Of a stretch of 64,000 nucleotides of DNA, positions 49,426-58,561 are shown piece by piece. The stretch's first letter is position 1, and each line of letters begins with the position of its first letter. Under the pieces are notes generated by a model. The model did not search any database. It was not told where the DNA came from and saw only the letters and a program-made list of their open reading frames with translations. A program made the position numbers and the translations under genes. Source of the stretch: Actinobacillus capsulatus DSM 19761 (GTDB lineage Bacteria > Pseudomonadota > Gammaproteobacteria > Enterobacterales > Pasteurellaceae); assembly GCF_000374285.1 (NCBI RefSeq), contig NZ_KB893939.1:1-64000 (forward strand), given 5' to 3'.

Positions 49426-50000
49426 TGCATTTTCTCGAACATCTGCTGTAAATAGTGATTTTCCATAAACAAAATATGTCGCTCGGCAAGTTCTTCTGCC
49501 GTTAAGGTCATATTCACCCAATCTTGCAATTTCGTAATCGACAGAATAAAGCTATTGAGCACCAAATTCGGATCAGCAATTTTCGCTTCTAATTCTTTCA
49601 CTTCTTGGTAAAGTCCAAATTTTGGATCGTGCAAATCCATCTGACGAACACCTTTCGGATCAACAAAATTCAGCCATTGCTTACCGTTTTGGTGATCTAC
49701 CACCCACAGCAGAAAATCAGGATAGAAATTGCCTGCCAAAGCAAAGCCCAAACCTTTATCTTTTCGGTCGGCATTTCGTATTAAGTAGAGCGATTTACCA
49801 TCTAGCCATTTTGCCAATTCACCTGATTTTTCCGCTTGCATTAAATCATCAATGAACCGCATTTCACTTTCTACGGCAAGGGGAAGCGGTGAAATTTTTA
49901 TCGGCAAACCAGTGGATTTATCAAAGGAAAATAATGGATAAAACAAGTGGCTGTTAAAACAAATCGCCTTAAATTCAGAGAGTGGTGATTGCCAATTCAT
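49422..50000 (-). CDS. Stand-alone PD-(D/E)XK nuclease-like protein of the operon
   Basis: 192 residues. The likely active site is YPDFLLWVVDHQNGKQWLNF followed by VDPKG: D95, then D114-x-K116, with an upstream Glu in VESEMRFIDDL (about 44-46). This layout is that of the endonuclease domain normally fused to the C-terminus of type III Res subunits. Here it is a separate gene whose ATG overlaps the stop of the helicase gene as ATGA. Its own stop overlaps the SNF2 start. The nuclease assignment rests on the motif and context; cleavage activity is inferred. Confidence 0.68.
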   Translation of the reverse strand: MNWQSPLSEFKAICFNSHLFYPLFSFDKSTGLPIKISPLPLAVESEMRFIDDLMQAEKSGELAKWLDGKSLYLIRNADRKDKGLGFALAGNFYPDFLLWVVDHQNGKQWLNFVDPKGVRQMDLHDPKFGLYQEVKELEAKIADPNLVLNSFILSITKLQDWVNMTLTAEELAERHILFMENHYLQQMFEKMQ

Positions 50001-52723
50001 CGCCTGTTCAATTTTTTCTCTCGAATCAGATCCGCTAATTCTTCGATTTTTTTGACCGCTTGTTCACGCTCATAAGGTACATTTTCATCTTCGCCAAACA
50101 GCATTTTGTATTCATCAAAGAACGAACCGTTTTCTTCGGTAACTATCGCGGTTTCCATAAATTGCTGCTCATAGGCGGTTTTCAAACGACGATAAAATTG
50201 GTCGGTATATTCTTTTAATAGCTGAAACAAAATATCCTGCTGATTTTTTACATCAGCAAATGAACGAATTTCCATCGCTGAATCTGGCACATAGAGCAAA
50301 TACCAATCATCTCGACTTTCCACAAATTTACGCAACCCATCACGACTAACACGTAAATTCGACCAAGTGCGTTCCATTTTGTATTGCTGTAAATCTAAAT
50401 AGAGTTTGTCCCAATCGAATAAAGCAAAAATCTCTCGCTTAAATTTATTGCTTTGACGTTCGTCATTCACACTTTGACGAACCGCTTTGGAACTCAACGC
50501 TTCCAATCTCGGATACAGATCCAACACCGCTAAAATCGGCTTGATTTTTCCTTGGGCAAATACAGGCAATTCATAAAGTTGCACCATTTCTTGGCGTTTA
50601 AAACCCATTTTTTGATTGTCTTTATAGCCATCTTTTAAACGCAAAGTTTTCAACGCCACATTGGTCGGCAATTTTTTCTGCACGGGGAAATCCAACTGCA
50701 ACACTTCATCTGGCGATTGAATGCCTTCATCTTCCAAGTATTCACGGAATTTCGCCATATAATCAGCTTTAATCCCGAAAATATTGAGCGTTTCTAATTT
50801 ATCCAGCCCCAAGCCTTTTGGCATTTGCTTGACTGGCGTTCTGCGTAGCGAAAAATCACGCCCTTTCAAACGCACGCCACGCCCGAAAAGCTGGATAATT
50901 TGTGAGCCTTCGCCCTTGCCCATATTCAGCAAGCCCATTGTCGAAACTCGCCAACTTGACCAACCTTCGGTAAATTTGCGAGAACCAATCAGCAAATTGA
51001 GCGTTGAACGGTCTTGATTGATGGAGCCAAACAAGCTGTCTGAAAATTCGTCTTGTTGCACTGAAACATTGTCTAATTCCACCGCACTTTTGAGTAGTTC
51101 GCTGCTGTCGCCCACGTTAATCAAGGCAAAATAATCACTATTGCCGACTTTTAATGCCACTTCGCCTGAGGCTTTTTTAAGGTTATGCAAATAGAGATGA
51201 GCCGCACTTTCAGTGTTAAATAAGGTTTTCAGAATATCAGCGTAAAGGGCATTTAAATCACCTTTAAAACTTGCCAATGGCAAAAAGCGATGGCGGAAAA
51301 TGGCGTTACCTTTACTGTCCAAAAGCAACGGTTTATCACATAGCAAATCATTAAGCCACGCTAAAATTTGCGGACGATTTTTGCCATCTAAGAAATAGGC
51401 TAACTGCTCCACCACCGTCCAAATATCGCTGTTTTCGGCATTTACCGTATTACCGACAAACACCCATAGCGGTTTATGCAGATTGTAAGCGATCAATTTT
51501 TTCTGATTTTTTGCAAAAAGATGTAACTGCTGATAAAACGACAGCAAACTTGCCACAAAATACTTGCGGTCATTATCGGCAACGCCATAATCTTCCGCTT
51601 TCATATTTAAAATAGAAAACTCTTTACCATAACCATCGGCATAGAAGAATTTATAGGAATAGTCAAACAGCACACACTTGGCGTAGGTTTCAAACACCGC
51701 TTTTTGCTTGGCTTCTTGTTTATCCGCAAAACTGGTCGGAATTTTTTGTTGCTCGGCTTTTTTGGTAATACCGTTTGCTTTACCGATTTTTTTCTGAATA
51801 TCAAACAGACAATCTTTCGCTGTTTTGCCATCTTTCACGGCTTGTCCAAAGGTGGCGGAATACTCAAACGCAAAGCCATCGCCAATCAATTTTTGGCGGC
51901 GAGCCAGCCACTGATCGCCCGATGAACCGCGATGTCCTTCGTCCACCAAGACCAATTTGTTTAACTCCAAAAAGCGATCAACCGCTACCGTCAGTTCTCC
52001 CTCTTTATCCGCCAGTTTGTTGATGTCTATAATCTGAATATCGTTAAACAAACCTGTATCTTCGAACCGTTTATTTTTATCAAACAGATTGGCAGGCAAA
52101 TTTGAAGCGGTAAATTCCGCCAAGTGCTGCTGCGAAAGCCCCTCATTTGGGGTAATCACAAATACGATCAAATCGCTATTTTTTTGATAATGCTGATATT
52201 GCAAAATATTGACGTGCATTAACAAGGTTTTACCGCTACCAGTGGCATTCCAAAACGCCAATTTATTTAAATCGCTTAATTCATACAAATCAAAATCAGG
52301 AAAATTGCTATCATTCTCTTTCAGTAAAACAAGCTGTTCATTTAATTGATTTAATAATTCATTCGGGCGATTAAAATAAAAATCCAAATAAATTTCGGTA
52401 AACAATAGTGAAAGATATTGGAAGTATTTTAGTTTTAAAATATGCCCTTCATCTTTATTACGATTTTCAGTGATTTGTTGCCAATGTTTGACGATATTTA
52501 AATCATAACGGCGTAAATCATTTACTGAAATAAAATCGGTTTGAAATAATTGCCCACCTGTCAGTTCGTGGAAAAATTTTGTCTGCCCATCATTATCAAT
52601 GCCTTCAAAGCGGCCATCACCTAAGCGTTGTTTAAAATTTTCAAAGTTGTCTTGATGAAATAGCGACAATAAATAGCGGTTTAAAATTAAATTATCATGG
52701 AAAGTGCGTTTCATTTTTATCAT
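49997..52723 (-). CDS. Type III Res-like DEAD/DEAH helicase of the operon
   Basis: 908 residues. Walker A TGSGKTLLMH is at about 161-170, motif II DEGH at 261-264 (VLVDEGHRGSSGDQW), and motif VI QLFGRGVRLKGRDFSLRR is in the C-terminal half. The order and the DEGH form are those of type III restriction Res helicases. The C-terminal nuclease domain is absent and supplied by the next gene. The start ATG overlaps the methyltransferase stop as ATGA. It would translocate on or remodel DNA using ATP. Only family-level function can be claimed. Confidence 0.8.
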   Translation of the reverse strand: MIKMKRTFHDNLILNRYLLSLFHQDNFENFKQRLGDGRFEGIDNDGQTKFFHELTGGQLFQTDFISVNDLRRYDLNIVKHWQQITENRNKDEGHILKLKYFQYLSLLFTEIYLDFYFNRPNELLNQLNEQLVLLKENDSNFPDFDLYELSDLNKLAFWNATGSGKTLLMHVNILQYQHYQKNSDLIVFVITPNEGLSQQHLAEFTASNLPANLFDKNKRFEDTGLFNDIQIIDINKLADKEGELTVAVDRFLELNKLVLVDEGHRGSSGDQWLARRQKLIGDGFAFEYSATFGQAVKDGKTAKDCLFDIQKKIGKANGITKKAEQQKIPTSFADKQEAKQKAVFETYAKCVLFDYSYKFFYADGYGKEFSILNMKAEDYGVADNDRKYFVASLLSFYQQLHLFAKNQKKLIAYNLHKPLWVFVGNTVNAENSDIWTVVEQLAYFLDGKNRPQILAWLNDLLCDKPLLLDSKGNAIFRHRFLPLASFKGDLNALYADILKTLFNTESAAHLYLHNLKKASGEVALKVGNSDYFALINVGDSSELLKSAVELDNVSVQQDEFSDSLFGSINQDRSTLNLLIGSRKFTEGWSSWRVSTMGLLNMGKGEGSQIIQLFGRGVRLKGRDFSLRRTPVKQMPKGLGLDKLETLNIFGIKADYMAKFREYLEDEGIQSPDEVLQLDFPVQKKLPTNVALKTLRLKDGYKDNQKMGFKRQEMVQLYELPVFAQGKIKPILAVLDLYPRLEALSSKAVRQSVNDERQSNKFKREIFALFDWDKLYLDLQQYKMERTWSNLRVSRDGLRKFVESRDDWYLLYVPDSAMEIRSFADVKNQQDILFQLLKEYTDQFYRRLKTAYEQQFMETAIVTEENGSFFDEYKMLFGEDENVPYEREQAVKKIEELADLIREKKLNRR

Positions 52724-55700
52724 TCCCCAAACATTCTGCTCAAAAATTCCGCTTCAATCGACCGCACCTTAAGCGTTTTCACACTCTCATCGCTGTCGGC
52801 AAAGACGGTTGGCACATTGTGATCGCCATTGATATAGACCACCTTAAAGGTTTCCGAGCTATATTCAGCTTTATCTTCCAGTCCGTAAGCATTTTTTCGG
52901 ATAAAATCATTCAACGCTTCGTAGCCGACTTTCTCGCAATCACGCCAAATAATTAAAGCATTGTCGCCGTTTGCTAACTGACCTTTGACGGTAACCCAAC
53001 CACGTTTTTCACGCTGATCATCAATTTCGTCCACCCTCAACCCAATCAAATAGTTAAAGGTTTCCACCAAATCAATGGTTTTCGCCTCATACGCTCCCGC
53101 AGACGTGGTGGCAATGTTGAGCTGATAATCAAACGGTTTGGCGAAATGTTGCGTATTGAGCAACGAACCTCGGCTTTCCACGTCAAGCATATAATTCAGC
53201 AAATAGTCATTTTGAACCGTCTCTGATAAGCCCATATCCGCCAAATCTTGCGCAGGTTTACGCAATGCCAAATTGTTGAGCGTGTCTTCGTAGCTTTCCA
53301 GTTTTAACACTTTGACAATTTGCGATACGCCACCAAACGCCCCATTCTCCACTTGCGGTTTGCCGTCTTTCCATTCTTTGGCGAAAATCACTTTTTGTAC
53401 TCGTGGTTTTAGCACGCTATCAAAATACTCGCCCTGCTCCACCAAGATATATTTGCGATTACCGCCATCTTCACGGTTTAGGTTAATCACAGCGTGGGCG
53501 GTTGTGCCAGAGCCTGCGAAGTAGTCTAGGATTAAAGAGCTTTTCGGTCTGGCGGTAATAGATAAAAAATATTTACTCGCTTGAATTGGTTTTGGATTGT
53601 CAAATTCAAAATTCATATGCTTAAATAATTCATCATCACTACTCCCCATATAATAAAGTGATGATACATTTTCTGTTAGATTTTCCTTTAAAAGATATTT
53701 TCTTCTTGGTTGAGTGGTTTCATCTTCTCCAAATAATATTAAATCTTTTTCTAATAGTTTTTTCATGGTTTCAGGCGGGTTACGCCAGCCACGAGCAGGT
53801 ACAGGACAAGGATTTTGAGTAATAGGGTGTATCAATGGGATAAAGTATTCATCGGGGGCTTTTTTCTTATTTGGCCAAGCCATAGAAACCGATTGAAAAA
53901 TATCGCCATTTTCATCAATTTGATTATAAGCCTTTTCTCCACCTGATAATTTATCTTTATTTTCTTTTAACCATTCCTTATACTCTTTTCTTGCTTTTTC
54001 GGTAATTCCATGTTTTTTAATTAGTTTTTCTACTTTATCAAGCATGGCTTCTGCATTTGCTTTATTTCTAACAAAAGCCTCTTCTTCGTTTAGATAATTG
54101 GTGTTTTTTACTGCAAAATGAATATATTCGTGTTGAGCAGATAAACCTTTGGCATCGCCTTTTGGATTTCGTTTATCCCAAACCAGTTTACCCATATCGC
54201 CATCGGAAAATTCCTGCTGAATTAAGTATTCCAAAGATAAATGTTCGTGTTCGTCCATATGGCAAGCAAGCAAACCTTCTTGACTTAAAAGCGGTTTACC
54301 TAACATTAAACGATTTTCAAACATAGCAATCCAAGTTGATTTTTCAAAACTATCTTTATATAAAAAATCGCCTTTTTCACGGTCATCTTCCGTATTATAC
54401 GGCGGATCAATATAAATACATTTCACCTGTTCTTTATATCTTTCCTGCAATAAATTCAGGGCTTGGAAGTTATCGGAATGGATTAGCAAGCCGTTAGTTT
54501 TGTCGTCCAAATGCTCAATTTCACCCAATACTTCGGCTTGGAATTTCGGTTCAAATAAAGAGGTATCCACCACCAAGTGCGGGTAATTTTTGCAAATTTC
54601 TGCCACATTTAGACCGCTTGTCTCCACGTTAACTAGAGCTTGCCATTGGGCGGTTTGTTTTGGATTATTTAATGCCGTCTGCACTTGTTCTTCATTTAAG
54701 TGATCGAGCGTGATCAAATAATGGCAACCTGCGACAAATTTCTTTTTCAGCCACAATTTCTTTTGGAAATCTTCTAATTGGGCTAAAAAGGCGATGATTT
54801 CTTTTGCTACTGTTTTTAGAGTTTTGATGGTTTGTAAGTTTTGCTCAATATGCGAAAAATCGGTGCTGTCTTGAATATTATCCAAGTTCATCACTTCATT
54901 TTTAATATAAAAATCCAACTCTTGATTTAAAAACTTGCCGAGATTTTTGTGAATAAAATAATCGGCGGTATTTTTAGTAGTGTAGTCGGTAAGGTATTTT
55001 TCTAACAACGTACGATTTTTATTTTTCTCTGTTGGCATTGGGTCAAAAATACCTTTAAATTCGTCAGAAATCGCAATATTTTGGATTTTTTCCACCGCTT
55101 GCGTGATGTAATCCGCTTGCTTTTCTTTTTTATTTACCGCTTTGTATTCAAAACGAATCGTGAGTAAATCGCCATTCTCTTCAATCGGCAGAATATCCAT
55201 TTGAATTTCATCGCCATTTTCGTCTAATTCAGTGTTGATTTTCGGCTCAATTAAGGCAAATACTCGGGTTTGATCGTTATCTTTGCGATTATCTTTTGCC
55301 GTATCAGCTTCCACTAGGCGGAATTGCACTTTTTTGCCATTTTCCAATGCAAAAGCGTAATTACTAAAATTTTCGCTCGATTTGGTGTAATACTGGTCCT
55401 TATTCGCCCAGTGCAAAATCACTTCTTCGCCTGCGTAGGGAATGGCGTAGGTGTCGCCTTTGTAACGGCGTTGGCTAATAAAATCGCCTTGGTCGTAATA
55501 GCGTGAAAAGAAAGTGTAGAGATGGTTGTAAACGCTGTTTGCTTGTTCAAAATTGCCGTTCAATGCAGCATTGATTTTGGCTGGTAACGTTTTTTGTAGA
55601 AATTCGTTAATTTGCGTTTGGCGAGAATTGAGGATACGGTAAATACCGAAATCTAAATCAGGTTGATTGATTTGAAAAATGTCTTGCAATTTAGTAATAA

Positions 55701-55748
55701 GTTGTGCAAGGCTGTGCTGTGCTGTGCTGTGCTGTGCTGTGCTGTCAT
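52720..55748 (-). CDS. Large beta-class DNA adenine methyltransferase, phase-variable (OFF as sequenced)
   Basis: The main frame runs from about 55710 to 52720 (some 990 residues). Motif IV DPPYNTEDDREKGDFLYKD is near 428-446 and the SAM motif FAGSGTTAHAVINLNRED near 724-741. This IV-before-I order is the beta class that includes type III Mod proteins, but typical Mods are shorter (600-700). About 420 residues lie before DPPY and 260 after the SAM motif. ATG 55748, with AGGA 8 bases upstream, is followed at once by seven ACAGC units. With seven the ATG frame hits a stop soon after; six or nine would join it to the main frame (MTAQHS, then LAQLITKLQDIFQ). A TTG at 55689 is the only in-frame start now and lacks a ribosome site. 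Confidence 0.85.
55711..55745 (-). repeat. Pentanucleotide repeat tract (GCTGT)7 at the methyltransferase start
   Basis: Seven perfect GCTGT units on the plus strand (ACAGC on the coding strand), beginning right after the ATG at 55748-55746. The unit is five bases, so gain or loss of one unit changes the frame. This is a slipped-strand phase-variation tract as in Haemophilus and Actinobacillus mod genes. Confidence 0.95.
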
Positions 55749-55813
55749 TATGATGATCCTTTGAAAATAAATGTCAAACAAATTCTACTAAAATCAACAC
55801 CGCTTATAAATAA

Positions 55814-55849
55814 AAAATCCTTGTAATGAGTAGAAATTACAAGGATTTT
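55814..55849. terminator. Terminator hairpin between the lacI-type gene and the methyltransferase operon
   Basis: AAAATCCTTGTAAT (55814-55827) pairs perfectly with ATTACAAGGATTTT (55836-55849) around an 8-base loop, with A and T runs outside. It insulates the methyltransferase operon from the upstream regulator gene. Confidence 0.75.
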
Positions 55850-55922
55850 AGTTAAGTGAACTTTGTGAAACTGCTACATAATGCCAAATTTTTGGCAAAA
55901 TCCGACCGCTTATTTCTTTATG

Positions 55923-56918
55923 TTAGCACGATTCTCTCACAATGAGCGGACAATCAATCGGCTGAACTTTATTGGTTTTTCGCCCTTCGATTAAGTGCAG
56001 TGCCGCTTGTTCCCCCATCTGGTAATGAGGTAATTGTACCGTGGTGAGCGATGGTAAAAACAGATGAGCCACTCCGACCATATTGTCATAGCCGACAACC
56101 GCAACATCTTGCGGAATACGTAATCCACGCGCGAGTAATAGCTGATAAGCAAGCATCGCAATCCGATCATTTCCACACACAATCACATCATAGTCAAAAT
56201 GTTCGGAATCTGATGCCAAAATATCTTTAAGTCGATCCGCACCTTCTAAATAGTCATCGCTTTCATTCATAAAAAATTCGGTCGGTACATTTGCATTTTT
56301 TTGTGAAAACCAGACCGCTTGAAAGCCCTTTTGTCGCTCTTTCGCTGCAATCGCATTATGCGGAATATATAAACAAAGCGGCTTTTTATAACCTTTCTCT
56401 AGCAATAAACGCGTCACATCGGCTTGCCCTTGAAAATCATTGGGAATATAGCTCGCTACTTGCAAATCATCCGTTACACAGTTTGCCAGTACAATCGGTA
56501 ATGATGCCAAACGTTTCGGAATCTTAATTTTTTTTAGCCCGTGACGGGTAATGATAATGGCTGTCGGACGATGAGAAAGCAATAACTCAACGGCTTTTTC
56601 AACATCTTGCTCATCATCTTCAAAGGTATTGATCACAAACGAATTCCAACCGTACTGACGTACGGTTTTTTCAATCGCAAGTAAAATCTCGACCGAAAAC
56701 GGCGTTGTTGCGGTGCTAAACGATAAAACACCTATTGTATTTTCACTCACACCACGAATTTTCTGCGCAGCAATATTCGGAACATAATTTAATTGCTCAA
56801 TCGCATTTTGTACTGCTTTGCGTGTTTTTTCAGAAAGTTGTTCGGGGTTATTAATCGCTCTAGAAACCGTCATTAGCGATACGCCCGCCAACCTTGCCAC
56901 ATCTTTTAGGGAAGCCAT
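55923..56918 (-). CDS. LacI/GalR-family repressor of the alpha-galactoside genes
   Basis: 331 residues from ATG 56918; the frame extends to 56978, but LacI proteins begin at the helix-turn-helix (ASLKDVARLAGVSLMTVSRA). The hinge-helix region SEKTRKAVQNAIEQLNYVPN follows, then a periplasmic-binding-protein-like sensor domain with NDRIAMLAYQLL and VAVVGYDNMVGVAHL. It diverges from the symporter gene. Two AACGTT-centred palindromes in the gap are its likely operators, with an alpha-galactoside or derivative as inducer. Analogous to RafR; the ligand is inferred. Confidence 0.85.
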   Translation of the reverse strand: MASLKDVARLAGVSLMTVSRAINNPEQLSEKTRKAVQNAIEQLNYVPNIAAQKIRGVSENTIGVLSFSTATTPFSVEILLAIEKTVRQYGWNSFVINTFEDDEQDVEKAVELLLSHRPTAIIITRHGLKKIKIPKRLASLPIVLANCVTDDLQVASYIPNDFQGQADVTRLLLEKGYKKPLCLYIPHNAIAAKERQKGFQAVWFSQKNANVPTEFFMNESDDYLEGADRLKDILASDSEHFDYDVIVCGNDRIAMLAYQLLLARGLRIPQDVAVVGYDNMVGVAHLFLPSLTTVQLPHYQMGEQAALHLIEGRKTNKVQPIDCPLIVRESC

Positions 56919-57041
56919 AAAAATATTAATAGTAAACAAAAAAGAGAAATAGATAATTAAAATGCATTTATCAGTCACTATGCACTTTACCCCGTATCTT
57001 TTAGCGAATCAATTCTCCCTAAAGAATTATTCAAAAATAGC

Positions 57042-57142
57042 TGTGATCTTGCTCACAAATTTAAAATGTTAACGTTAAAAATTGTGATTTAAATCACAAT
57101 TTCAAATATTCTCCTCTTGCAAAACAAAATGATAACGTTAAC
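57042..57142 (+). promoter_or_regulatory. Control region with two CRP sites and two LacI-family operators
   Basis: CRP site 1 TGTGATCTTGCTCACA (57042-57057) and CRP site 2 TGTGATTTAAATCACA (57083-57098) both match TGTGA-N6-TCACA exactly. Operator 1 TTAACGTTAA (57069-57078) and operator 2 GATAACGTTAAC (57131-57142) share the AACGTT centre, which is usual for LacI-family proteins. Their centres are 63 bp apart, six helical turns, which suits DNA looping. Expression should need cAMP and be relieved by inducer. Confidence 0.85.
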
Positions 57143-57181
57143 ATTTTTGCATATCAAATCAACAATAGAAGGTGTTTTATT

Positions 57182-58468
57182 ATGCAAGCACAATCACAAA
57201 ATAAAGCTTATTACTGGGGAAACCGTAACTATTTCGTATTCAGCGGTTACTTCTTTACCTATTTCTTTATTATGGCGACCTGCTATCCATTCTTAGGAAT
57301 TTGGCTAGGTGATATAAACGGATTAACCGGTGAAGAACGAGGTATCGTATTCGCTGCAATGTCATTCTTTGCTCTCTGTTTCCAACCGATTTTCGGCTAT
57401 GTGACCGACAAACTCGGCGTCAAAAAACATATGCTTTGGGCAGTTGCGATTGCCCTTCTCTTCTATGCGCCATTCTTTATTTATATCTTCGCTCCAATGC
57501 TTAAAACTAATATTTGGATGGGCGCTATCGTTGGCGGTATTTATATGGGATTTGTATTCTCCGGTGGTGCCGGCGCATCCGAAGCTTATGTAGAACGTGT
57601 CAGCCGTCAAAGTAACTTTGAATACGGACGTGCACGTATGTTCGGTATGATGGGCTGGGGGATCTGTGCTTCGATTGCAGGTATTTTATATAGTAAAGAT
57701 CCGGATTCCGTTTTCTGGCTCGGCTCAGCCGGTGCGGTCGTGTTACTCGTGTTAGTGGCACTTGCAAAACCGGAGCAAAATTCGACTGCTTCCGTAATGG
57801 CACAACTTGGGGCAAACACAAACCCAGTAAGTCTTAAACAAGCATTCAAACTCTTTAAACTTCCTCGCTTCTGGGCATTACTTGCTTATGTTGTCGGTGT
57901 AGCTTGTACCTATGATATTTTCGACCAACAATTCGGTAACTTCTTTAATACGTTCTTCAATTCTAAAGAAGAAGGGATTGAGGTATTTGGTTATGTCACC
58001 ACTATGGGCGAATTTTTAAATGCAGCAATCATGTTCTTTGTACCACTGGTTATCAACCGTATGGGGGCTAAAAATGCCCTATTGGTTGCCGGTTTTATTA
58101 TGACAATTCGTATTATCGGTTCTTCATACGCAACGGAAGCATGGCACGTTGTGGTACTCAAAATGCTACATATGTTTGAAGTACCGTTCTATCTAGTTGG
58201 CTTATTCAAATATATCAGTAACGTGTTTGAAGTTCACTTCTCTGCCACTATCTATATGGTCGCCTGCCAATTCATCAAACAAGTCGGAAATATGCTTGCT
58301 TCTTCTGCCGTTGGAGGTTGGTATGACAAATTCGGTTATCAAGATACTTACTTTATTTTAGGCTGTGTGGCATTAGGCTTTACCCTTCTCTCCATTTTCA
58401 CCTTAACCGGCAAAATGAATATGCAAGAACGCTATCAATTACACAAACGCAATACCAGAGGCGCTTAA
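57182..58468 (+). CDS. LacY/RafB-type oligosaccharide:H+ symporter
   Basis: 428 residues with twelve membrane segments. The catalytic set of LacY is conserved: the Glu of ASEAYVERVSRQSNFEYGRA (E126 of LacY), Arg of YGRARMFG (R144), Glu of YVTTMGEFLNA (E269), Arg of IRIIGSSYAT (R302), and His and Glu of KMLHMFEVPF (H322, E325). The alpha-galactosidase gene downstream suggests raffinose or melibiose as substrate rather than lactose, making it closest in role to RafB. GAAGGTG precedes ATG 57182. Confidence 0.92.
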   Translation: MQAQSQNKAYYWGNRNYFVFSGYFFTYFFIMATCYPFLGIWLGDINGLTGEERGIVFAAMSFFALCFQPIFGYVTDKLGVKKHMLWAVAIALLFYAPFFIYIFAPMLKTNIWMGAIVGGIYMGFVFSGGAGASEAYVERVSRQSNFEYGRARMFGMMGWGICASIAGILYSKDPDSVFWLGSAGAVVLLVLVALAKPEQNSTASVMAQLGANTNPVSLKQAFKLFKLPRFWALLAYVVGVACTYDIFDQQFGNFFNTFFNSKEEGIEVFGYVTTMGEFLNAAIMFFVPLVINRMGAKNALLVAGFIMTIRIIGSSYATEAWHVVVLKMLHMFEVPFYLVGLFKYISNVFEVHFSATIYMVACQFIKQVGNMLASSAVGGWYDKFGYQDTYFILGCVALGFTLLSIFTLTGKMNMQERYQLHKRNTRGA

Positions 58469-58561
58469 CAAGCGGTTACAAAAAGCAGAGCTTTTTGAAC
58501 ATTGGTTTTGCCAACGGCAGTGAATAAATGTCTCTCAAATTTTGCAAATAAGGAATTTAAT

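Noticed and set aside
52720-55689. Methyltransferase simply starting at TTG 55689
   Set aside because: No ribosome site precedes it. The ATG plus ACAGC tract with a good site explains the open frame upstream of that TTG. It is kept only as a possible weak start when the tract is out of frame.
55711-55745. Tandem GCTGT repeat as a CRISPR or assembly artefact
   Set aside because: The unit is too short for CRISPR and there are no spacers. The position right after a start codon and in a methyltransferase is the classical phase-variation setting.
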